Shown here: positions 18,200 to 27,679 of the stretch, one piece after another
How the letters are laid out: each line of letters starts with the position of its first letter
Numbering within the stretch: position 1 is the first letter of the stretch
DNA from: DATKDF01 sp963752045
GTDB taxonomy: Bacteria; Acidobacteriota; Vicinamibacteria; Vicinamibacterales; SCN-69-37
DNA: 64,000 nucleotides
Assembly (NCBI GenBank): GCA_963752045.1
Contig: CAVVWN010000005.1
Location: forward strand, 186,001 to 250,000
Direction: 5' to 3'
The notes under the pieces: generated by a model
Database searches by the model: none
What the model saw: only the letters and a program-made list of their open reading frames with translations
Told to the model about the DNA's origin: nothing
Position numbers and translations under genes: made by a program

Positions 18200-20876
18200 G
18201 CGCGCGCGCCGGACTGACCCGTGTGGCGCGCCGCGCCGGCAGCAGACACGCGCCGGCCGAGACGGCCAGGAGCGAGAGCGCCGCCGCCGCGAACGTCGCC
18301 GGGTCGAACGGCGTCACGCCGTAGAGCAGGCTCGCCATGAGGCGCGTCGTCGCCAACGCGCCGGCCAGGCCGAACACGAGACCGACGACCGAGAGCTTGA
18401 CGCCGCCCCACATCACGAGCGCGAGCACCTGGCTGCGATCCGCGCCTACCGCCATGCGGATGCCGATCTCGCGCTGACGTTCGCTGACGACGTACGAGAG
18501 CACGCCGTAAATGCCGACGGCCGCGAGCGCCAGCGCCAGCGCCGCAAACACGCCGAGCAGCCAGCTCGTGATGCGCGGCGTCGCCAGCGCGCGGCCGACC
18601 ACGTCGTCCATCGACTGAACGGCGGAGATTGGCAGGTTCGCGTCGAGCCGGCGAACCTCCTGCCGCACGGGCTCGACGAGTTGATACGGATCCGACGAGG
18701 CCGTCTTGATCACGAGCGTCGTGTTCAGTGACGGGCCGCCCGTCGACTGGTGCCATTGGCCAATCGGCCGGTAGAACTTCGGCTTGATCTCTTCGGTCAG
18801 GCCGTTGTGTTTCACGTTGCCGACGATGCCGACGACGGTGACCCAGGGGCGGGTGGTGTTGGCGCCGAGACGGAACCGTCCGCCGAGCGCGTCGCGGCCG
18901 CTCCAGTACTTCTCGGCCATGGCCTCGTTGATGAGTCCGACATCCTCGGCCCCGCTCGTGTCGGCGTCGGTGAACCAGCGGCCGCGGATCAGGCGTTCAC
19001 CCAGGGCCTCGGGTCCGCCGGCGCTCGCGATCTGCCAGTCTCCAGGCGCGCTCACACCTGGCGGCGGCTGATAGCCCTCGACCTGCAGACCCCAGTCGCC
19101 GATGGCGCCCCCGAGCGGCAGCAGGCGAAGGTAGCCGGCCTCGTCGACGCCCGGCAGCGCGCGAACGCGGGCGACGAGGTCGCTCCAGAACTGCACCGAC
19201 CGTTCGGGCGTGCCGTAGGTGGCCTGCGGCAGCGACAGCCGGACCGTCAGCACGCGCTCGGGCACGAATCCGAGGTCGATGCTCGAGAGCGTCCAGAGCG
19301 TGCGGGCCATCAACCCGGCGCCGGAGAGGAGGATCACGGCGAGCGCGGTCTCGGCAATCACCAGCGCGCCGCGGAGCCGGCGGCGACGGAGACTCGCCGA
19401 CGCCCCTCCCGACCCGTCCTTGAGCGAATCCACGAGGTCGACGCGCGCGGCACGCACGGCAGGCACGAGGCCGAAGAGCAGCACCGTGGCCACGGTCAGT
19501 GCAAGCGCGAACATCAGCACCGTGGTGTCGAGTGAGATCGACGCGGCTCGCGGCAGCGAGGTGAGCGTGGCTGATTCGAGCGCGCCGAGCGCCAGCGCGG
19601 CCACGGCCAGGCCCAGAACGGCTGCCCCGACCGCCAGCACGCAGCCCTCCGTGAGCAGTTGCCGCACGAGACGGGCGCGGCTCGCGCCGAGCGCGCCGCG
19701 CACGCTCATCTCACGCGCGCGGCTCTCGGCACGCACGAGCTGCAGGTTCGCGACGTTGGCGCAGGCAATGAGCAGCAGAAAGCCCACGGCGCCGAAGAGC
19801 AGCAGGAGCGCCGGACGCACGGCGGCAAGCGCTTCATCGCTCGTCGTGACGGCGAACGCCGAGAACTGCATGGCCTCTGGGTAGAGCCCATCGGCCGTGT
19901 GCTTCGCCGCGAGCGCGGTCAGTTGCGCGTTGGCTTCGGCCACCGTCGCGCCCGGCGCGAGCCGGGCGGCCGCGTACAGGCCGTGGCTGCCGCGGTTGGC
20001 GGCGGTGAGCGCATAGGGCAGCCACAGGTCGGTTGGTTCCTCGGCCTCCACCACGAAGTCGGTCGGCAGCCGAAACTCCCGCGGCATCACGCCGACGACT
20101 TCACGCGCGACACCATCGAGGTCGATCCGGCGGCCCAGCACGTTGGGCTCACCGCCGAACCGCCGCATCCACAGCCCGTGGCTGATGACGACGACGGTGG
20201 CCGGGTCGGCGAGGGCCTCGGCCTCGGTGAACGTCCGGCCCATCGCTGGAGCGACGCCGAGCACGCTGAAGACTTCGGGCGTGACGAAGCCGGCACCCAC
20301 GCGAATCGGATCGTCGCCGCCGGTCAGGTTGACGGCAACCGTGCCCCAGGCGCCGGCCTCGGCAAACGCGGGCACGAGCGTCTGGTAGTCGACCGCTTCG
20401 GCGTCGGATACCCAGGTCTTGTCGAAGCCTCGCCACTTGCTCCAGACCATCACGGTGCGGTCCGGTTCGGCGTAGGGAAGCGGTGCGAAGAGGACGTGCC
20501 GCACCACGCTGAAGACCGCGGTGTTCGCGCCGATGCCGAGCGCCAGCGTGACGAGCGCCGCCGCCGTGAAGCCCCGCGCGGCGGCGAGCGAGCGCAGCGC
20601 GTAGCGGATGTCTTGCCAGATGGCCGATGGCATCGGGTCTCCTCTCGGTTGGCGCGGGTCGGGATCCAGCAGGGGAGAGCCGCCGCTGCCGCGTCGCGTC
20701 CATCCCGCGTGCGCGGCCTGCATCAGGTACCAGCCCGCGGCGCGACGCTTCCGCGCGCGCCGCATCACGTACCCGTCGTCGAGATCATCGAGCAGGTCCG
20801 CGCGGTCGCGGCCGGCGACCAGGCGCGCCGCGAGCCAGCGCAACGGTCGAGGTGGAGCCTGCGGCTCCGGTCTCAC
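18183..20876 (-). CDS. ADOP-type ABC permease (duplicated MacB/FtsX)
   Basis: The roughly 897-residue protein has the acidobacterial ADOP architecture: an N-terminal cytoplasmic prefix helix (LRWLAARLVAGRDRADLLDDL), then two copies of membrane helix, MacB-like periplasmic core and FtsX three-helix unit. The first unit starts near IWQDIRYALRSL and FTAAALVTLALGIGANTAVF. The second ends near WLLGVFAALALALAAVGIYGVLSYVVSERQREIGIRMAVGA. GTG 20876 is chosen because it sits in ATGTGA shared with the padR stop. No ATPase gene is adjacent, which is usual for these orphan permeases. Function in this class is mostly unknown; efflux or lipoprotein handling is inferred from MacB. Confidence 0.9.
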   Translation of the reverse strand: MRPEPQAPPRPLRWLAARLVAGRDRADLLDDLDDGYVMRRARKRRAAGWYLMQAAHAGWTRRGSGGSPLLDPDPRQPRGDPMPSAIWQDIRYALRSLAAARGFTAAALVTLALGIGANTAVFSVVRHVLFAPLPYAEPDRTVMVWSKWRGFDKTWVSDAEAVDYQTLVPAFAEAGAWGTVAVNLTGGDDPIRVGAGFVTPEVFSVLGVAPAMGRTFTEAEALADPATVVVISHGLWMRRFGGEPNVLGRRIDLDGVAREVVGVMPREFRLPTDFVVEAEEPTDLWLPYALTAANRGSHGLYAAARLAPGATVAEANAQLTALAAKHTADGLYPEAMQFSAFAVTTSDEALAAVRPALLLLFGAVGFLLLIACANVANLQLVRAESRAREMSVRGALGASRARLVRQLLTEGCVLAVGAAVLGLAVAALALGALESATLTSLPRAASISLDTTVLMFALALTVATVLLFGLVPAVRAARVDLVDSLKDGSGGASASLRRRRLRGALVIAETALAVILLSGAGLMARTLWTLSSIDLGFVPERVLTVRLSLPQATYGTPERSVQFWSDLVARVRALPGVDEAGYLRLLPLGGAIGDWGLQVEGYQPPPGVSAPGDWQIASAGGPEALGERLIRGRWFTDADTSGAEDVGLINEAMAEKYWSGRDALGGRFRLGANTTRPWVTVVGIVGNVKHNGLTEEIKPKFYRPIGQWHQSTGGPSLNTTLVIKTASSDPYQLVEPVRQEVRRLDANLPISAVQSMDDVVGRALATPRITSWLLGVFAALALALAAVGIYGVLSYVVSERQREIGIRMAVGADRSQVLALVMWGGVKLSVVGLVFGLAGALATTRLMASLLYGVTPFDPATFAAAALSLLAVSAGACLLPARRATRVSPARALRADG

Positions 20877-21196
20877 ATCGACTCCAGCTTTGGCTTGAGC
20901 CCGCGCGTCATCCGGACCCATGTGTTGTAAGCGTGTGCCAGGGCCGTCTTGCCCGCCGGCTCGAGCGCGAAGATCCTGCGGCGGCGTTCACCCGGCGCCG
21001 AAGGCTCGGCGATGCGCGACCGCACGAGACCCTTGGCTTCGGCGCGATCGAGCGTGGTGTGTACCGCGCCTATCCAGACCGTGCGTCCGCTTCCGTCCTC
21101 CACCGTTTCCCGGATGGCCGCGCCCGAGGCGCGATCGCCGAGGCGCAGGATCGCGAGCAGGACCAGCTGTTCGAATTCGCCCAGGTATACCGGCAT
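20873..21196 (-). CDS. PadR-family transcriptional regulator
   Basis: The 107-residue winged-helix protein has LGEFEQLVLLAILRL, WIGAVHTTLDRAEAKGLV and the wing SAPGERRRRIFALEPAGK. This short form, next to an ADOP permease gene and overlapping it by ATGTGA, is the standard acidobacterial pairing. It probably represses its own two-gene operon through the palindrome at 21207-21217, ten bases upstream of the start codon. The inducer is unknown. Confidence 0.93.
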   Translation of the reverse strand: MPVYLGEFEQLVLLAILRLGDRASGAAIRETVEDGSGRTVWIGAVHTTLDRAEAKGLVRSRIAEPSAPGERRRRIFALEPAGKTALAHAYNTWVRMTRGLKPKLESM

Positions 21197-21206
21197 GGCT
21201 GTGATT

Positions 21207-21217
21207 CTACAATGTAG
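21207..21217. promoter_or_regulatory. Probable PadR operator palindrome
   Basis: CTACAATGTAG is a perfect 5+1+5 palindrome ten bases before the padR ATG. On the minus strand the context reads TACTACATTGTAGAA. Its position fits autoregulation of the padR-permease operon. Confidence 0.55.
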
Positions 21218-21290
21218 TATGACGAGCCGCGCCGGCAGAACGTTGCACCGCCGGTCCCGCGTTGGACCTCGAATTGGCGGGGGCCTCTAC

Positions 21291-22517
21291 CTATCGCCGC
21301 GGTACGAGCTTCAGCAGGCGTCCTGCCGCGTTGTCGGTCAGGAGGTACAGGGCGCCGTCCGGTCCCTGCGCGACGTCGCGGATTCGCTCGGCTTCCGGCT
21401 GCAGGTCGGTGAGCAGGCGCTCCTCGCCCGTGACGCGCGCGCCGTCGACGTCGAGCCGCACCAGAGCCTTGCTGCCAAGGCCGCCGATGAACAGGCTGCC
21501 CTTCCAGGCGGGGAAGAGATCGCCGGTGTAGAACGTCATCCCGCCCGGGGCGATGACCGGGTCCCAGTAGTAGATGGGCTGCTCCATGCCGTCTTTGGCC
21601 GTGATGCCGCCGGTGATGGCGCCGCCGCGGTACTCGATGCCGTAGGCAATCGTCGGCCATCCGTAGTCTTTGCCCTTGCCGACGACGTTCAGCTCGTCGC
21701 CGCCGCGCGTGCCGTGTTCGACTTCCCAGAGCTCGCCCGTCTCGGGATGAAGCGTCGCGCCCTGGATGTTGCGGTGGCCGATGGAGAAGATCTCGGGTCG
21801 CGCCCCGGCCGTGCCGACAAACGGGTTGTCTGACGGGATCGATCCGTCCGGGTTCACGCGCGCGATCTTGCCGATGAGCACGTCGAGATTCTGCGCCTGC
21901 ATGCGCCCGGGCGTGATGGACCGGTCGCCCTGAGTGATGAAGAGCGTGCCGTCGCGCGCGAAGACCAGACGGCTACCGAAGTGCAGGCGCGAGTTCATCG
22001 AGGGCACCTGGTGGTAGATGACCTCGACGTTCTCAACCCGCGGCGCCGCGCCGTCGACGAGCACGCCGCGCGCCGCTGCCGTGTTGTTCGTGCCGTCCTC
22101 GTGTGGTTCCGAGAAGCTCCAGTAGATGAGGCGGGTGGTCGCGAAGTCCGGGCCGAGCTCCACGTCGAGCAGCCCGCCCTGTCCCCGCGCGTCGACGGCC
22201 GGCAGTCCGGCCACTGGTTCCGACATCGTACCGTCGGCGCTGACGATGCGCAGCCGGCCGGGCCGTTCGGTCACGAGCATGCGGCCGTCCGGCAGAAACG
22301 TCATGCCCCACGGGTTCTCGAGTCCTGACGCCACCGTGACCACGTCGAACTCCACGCCGGCCTTGCGTTCGGGCGCGCGCGTCTGGCCGGGAAATGCGGG
22401 CCGTTGGTCAGGCGCGTTCGGCGGACGAGGGTTGGCGCCGCCCTGCGGCGTCTGCAATGCCGAGGCGGATACGGACAGTGAGAGAGCGAAGACAGTGACG
22501 AACGACAGTGGGCGCAT
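21291..22517 (-). CDS. Secreted PQQ-dependent sugar dehydrogenase (YliI-like)
   Basis: The 408-residue protein has a signal peptide (MRPLSFVTVFALSLSVSASA), a Pro-rich linker and the six-bladed soluble aldose dehydrogenase propeller. Family motifs are GLENPWGMTFLPDGRMLVTER, SRLVFARDGTLFIT, FSIGHRNIQG and WEVEHGTRGGDELN. It should oxidise aldose sugars in the periplasm using PQQ and Ca2+. No PQQ synthesis gene is in the window, so the cofactor would come from elsewhere or from outside. The PadR start lies 95 bases away on the same strand, separated by the operator. Confidence 0.9.
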   Translation of the reverse strand: MRPLSFVTVFALSLSVSASALQTPQGGANPRPPNAPDQRPAFPGQTRAPERKAGVEFDVVTVASGLENPWGMTFLPDGRMLVTERPGRLRIVSADGTMSEPVAGLPAVDARGQGGLLDVELGPDFATTRLIYWSFSEPHEDGTNNTAAARGVLVDGAAPRVENVEVIYHQVPSMNSRLHFGSRLVFARDGTLFITQGDRSITPGRMQAQNLDVLIGKIARVNPDGSIPSDNPFVGTAGARPEIFSIGHRNIQGATLHPETGELWEVEHGTRGGDELNVVGKGKDYGWPTIAYGIEYRGGAITGGITAKDGMEQPIYYWDPVIAPGGMTFYTGDLFPAWKGSLFIGGLGSKALVRLDVDGARVTGEERLLTDLQPEAERIRDVAQGPDGALYLLTDNAAGRLLKLVPRR

Positions 22518-22580
22518 GCGGAGATCTTACGCGATCTCGCACCGCGGACCCCCAAGCGGCGTCGGGCGCTCGGAGTCGCG

Positions 22581-22964
22581 TCAGTCGAACGACAGTGTGG
22601 ACGTGAGCGAATCGAGTAACTGGTCCACGGCCTTGCGGCCGCGGTCGTCGAGGGCGGTAAACGCCAGGCCCGTCAGATGCTGGACGGCCCCCTTCGGTCG
22701 GGAAAACTGCCGGGAGTACCGGACGCGCGCGGCGACCTCCAGCGCGGTTCCCGTTCGACCCGCCCGGATTCTGAAACGGTGAATGCTGTTGACCTGGAAC
22801 GCGGCGTCGCTCACCACGGAGAAGCCGCCTGCGCAGACGTCGTACATTTCGACCGGGACGTTCCCCGAGAGCCAGGTGGCGGTGATCCGGCCGAGCGCCT
22901 CGAGGCGTGGTGACTGACGGCGGTCGACGAACGGGGCGGACTGTCCCTGGGGAGTGAGACTCAT
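22581..22964 (-). CDS. PilZ-domain protein 1
   Basis: ATG 22964 is fixed by GGAGGAG eight bases upstream and gives 127 residues. The N-terminal RRQSPR supplies the RxxxR arginines of the c-di-GMP site. The second motif reads DVCAGGF, with Cys where the consensus DxSxxG has Ser, so binding may be weakened or redox-sensitive. The beta barrel follows (FRIRAGRTGTALEVAARVRYSR), then a C-terminal helix. It is divergent from the NtrC-type regulator across a repeat-rich gap, which may link c-di-GMP signalling to that regulator. Confidence 0.85.
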   Translation of the reverse strand: MSLTPQGQSAPFVDRRQSPRLEALGRITATWLSGNVPVEMYDVCAGGFSVVSDAAFQVNSIHRFRIRAGRTGTALEVAARVRYSRQFSRPKGAVQHLTGLAFTALDDRGRKAVDQLLDSLTSTLSFD

Positions 22965-23267
22965 CTGACGGGCTCCTCCGGACCGGGTGACCAGCCGGGC
23001 GGCAGCGGTCCGGAACCTCGCGCCGCTCGGTTGCGACCGGGTGGGCTGCATGGCAAGATGCCGCATGCCGCACCCGGGCTTCCGTGATTCTTCCTGCCCC
23101 GCGTGTGCAAGAATCCGGCCGACGATGGAACACCAGAAGACGGCGTTTGCGGATTCCGTGTCCCGGCGCCATGGGGCACGCGTACCCCATCGTGGGGCAC
23201 GGCTGCCCCAGGGTGGGGCACGCGTACCCCATCGACGGCCGTACCCTCCCGTGCGCCAGGCTCGACC
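22965..23267. other. Divergent intergenic region between pilZ and ntrC-type gene
   Basis: This 303-base gap between divergent starts has no gene I can support. It must hold both promoters, but I see no convincing -35/-10 or -24/-12 pair. Its right third is the three-fold palindrome array at 23171-23232. A frame extending the regulator upstream through the array encodes only repeated WGTRTPS-like sequence. Confidence 0.5.
23171..23232. repeat. Three tandem palindromes of TGGGGCACGCGTACCCCA type
   Basis: Units at 23171-23190, 23193-23210 and 23214-23232 each form a hairpin with TGGGG/CCCCA arms. Units 1 and 3 share the core CACGCGTA; unit 2 has CACGGCTG. They repeat at 21-22 bases, about two helical turns. 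The array lies 36 bases before the regulator start, so it could bind a dimeric protein or be a REP-like element. Confidence 0.7.
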
Positions 23268-24674
23268 ATGAGTGCCGTGGGCGCCCGCGTCCTCGTCGTC
23301 GACGACGACCCGAACCTGCCGAAACTGCTGGCGCGGGTGCTCGCGCACGCCGGGTATGTCGCCGAAGTCGCATCGAGCGGAGAACAGGCCGTCGAGGTGT
23401 TCGACCGATCGCCGGCCGACGTCGCGCTGCTCGACGTCAAGCTTCCCGGCATGAGCGGGCTCGAGACGTTCGGCAAGCTCCGCGAGCGGGCGCCGGGCGT
23501 CATCGGCATCTTCATGACGGCGTTCGGCAGCATCCGTTCGGCGGTCGACGCCATGCGCGCCGGCGGATTCGACTACCTCACCAAGCCCTTCGACAACGAC
23601 CAGCTCGTGCTCACGCTCGACCGGGCGCTCGAGCTGCGCCGTCTCGGTCGGGAGGTGCGCGAGCTGCGGGAGGAGCTCGGCAGCCGCGTGGCCTTCCCGG
23701 GGATCGTCGGGCGTGGCCCGCGCATGCTGGAGATCCTGCGTCTGCTTCCGCGCATCGCGACGTCGGACGCCACGACGCTGATCCTGGGCGAGTCGGGCAC
23801 GGGCAAGGAGCTCGTGGCGCGCAGCCTCCACCGCGCGAGCCCGCGCGGGGCCGGTCCGTTCGTGGCCGTCAACTGCTCGGCGATTCCGGTTGGCCTGTTC
23901 GAGGCGGAGTTCTTCGGCCACGAGCGGGGCGCCTTCACCGACGCGCATGCGCGGCGAATCGGCCGGCTGGAACACGCGCAGGGCGGCACGCTCTTCCTCG
24001 ATGAGATTGCCGACCTGCCGGTCGAATCGCAGGCGAAGCTGCTGCGCGTGCTCGAGGACGGACAGGTCGTGCCGCTCGGCGGCCAGCAGGCCATCGAGGT
24101 GGACGTGCGACTGATTGCGGCGACGAACAAGGATCTGGCCGCCGAGGTGGCGGCCGGACGTTTCCGGCAGGACCTCTACTGGCGCATCAATGTCGTCACC
24201 GTCGCGCTGCCGCCGCTTCGCGAGCGCCGCGAGGATCTGCCGCTCCTGATCCGGCACTTCATCGATCGCCTGAACCTCGAAATCGGACGCGAGGTGAGAG
24301 GCCTGACGCCGGAGGCGACCGACCGCCTGATGACGTACGCATGGCCGGGGAACATCCGCGAGCTCGAGAACACGCTGCGGCGCGCGTTCGTCATGGCCGA
24401 GGGCGACGTCATCACGTGTGAGGAGCTGACGATGCCGCCGGGCGCCGGTCAGGTGGTGGCCGGGGAGCCCTCAGCGGAGCTGTCGCTGCCGGATGTCGTC
24501 GCCCGTTCGGCCGCGCGCATCGAACGCGACCTGATCGACTCGACGCTCGCGCGCCATCGCGGCAGCCGGACCGCGACGGCCCAGGCCCTGGGCATCGACC
24601 GAAAGACCCTGTTCCGGAAGATCCGGCAGTACGACCTGCGCCGCTGGATCGACCCGGCCGAAACCGAACCGTAG
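23268..24674 (+). CDS. NtrC-family sigma-54 response regulator (orphan)
   Basis: The 468-residue protein has a receiver domain (residues 4-118, LVVDDDPN, phospho-acceptor Asp in LLDVKLPG, Lys in YLTKPFD), an AAA+ domain (about 140-370; Walker A GESGTGKE, sigma-54 loop GAFTDA, LFLDEIADLP) and a C-terminal Fis HTH (TATAQALGIDRKTLFRKIRQY). The sigma-54 loop has GAFTDA in place of GAFTGA, a tolerated variant. No histidine kinase gene is near. ATG 23268 starts right at the receiver; longer frames read through the palindromic array. The stop TAG lies inside the repeat at 24671. Confidence 0.92.
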   Translation: MSAVGARVLVVDDDPNLPKLLARVLAHAGYVAEVASSGEQAVEVFDRSPADVALLDVKLPGMSGLETFGKLRERAPGVIGIFMTAFGSIRSAVDAMRAGGFDYLTKPFDNDQLVLTLDRALELRRLGREVRELREELGSRVAFPGIVGRGPRMLEILRLLPRIATSDATTLILGESGTGKELVARSLHRASPRGAGPFVAVNCSAIPVGLFEAEFFGHERGAFTDAHARRIGRLEHAQGGTLFLDEIADLPVESQAKLLRVLEDGQVVPLGGQQAIEVDVRLIAATNKDLAAEVAAGRFRQDLYWRINVVTVALPPLRERREDLPLLIRHFIDRLNLEIGREVRGLTPEATDRLMTYAWPGNIRELENTLRRAFVMAEGDVITCEELTMPPGAGQVVAGEPSAELSLPDVVARSAARIERDLIDSTLARHRGSRTATAQALGIDRKTLFRKIRQYDLRRWIDPAETEP

Positions 24675-24733
24675 GGCGGACTGAACTGTAGGGCGGACTG
24701 AACTTCAGTCCGCCCTACTTCTGTCCGCCCGAC
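24671..24733. repeat. GTAGGGCGGACTGAA palindromic element (four units)
   Basis: Two direct copies of GTAGGGCGGACTGAA (24671-24685 and 24688-24702) face an inverted copy (24704-24718) and a decayed inverted copy (24719-24733). The inner pair makes a 15-bp perfect hairpin with a one-base loop. The TAG of the first unit is the stop codon of the NtrC-type gene. The hairpin could also end transcription. Confidence 0.8.
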
Positions 24734-24786
24734 TATGATTCGTCGCCCCCATGGAACCAGGCAACGTCCGCCGACCGTGGTCGAGG

Positions 24787-24817
24787 TTGACCCTTGGGCC
24801 GGGGATGGCTGTATGAT
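24787..24817 (+). promoter_or_regulatory. Candidate sigma-70 promoter for the kinase cluster
   Basis: TTGACC (24787-24792) and TATGAT (24812-24817) are separated by 19 bases, slightly long. A start near 24825 would leave a leader of about 22 bases before ATG 24847. It would drive the first kinase and, by read-through, the two behind it. Confidence 0.4.
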
Positions 24818-24846
24818 TCGACTGGCTCCAGACCCTTCAACCGCGC

Positions 24847-27678
<2,832 letters not shown>

Positions 27679-27679
27679 C

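Noticed and set aside
23103..23267. Upstream extension of the NtrC-type regulator (55 extra residues)
   Set aside because: It reads through the palindromic array as repeated WGTRTPS-like text, and the receiver domain begins right after ATG 23268.
22581..24257. A 558-codon open frame opposite the NtrC-type gene
   Set aside because: Only its last 127 codons (PilZ, from ATG 22964 with a good ribosome site) are protein-like. The rest is the mirror of the regulator gene, a common high-GC artefact.
24748..24770. ATGGAACCAGGCAAC before kinase copy 1 resembles the start of kinase copy 3
   Set aside because: Only about 13 bases match and the frame soon differs. It could be a remnant of a lost kinase copy, but chance is as likely.
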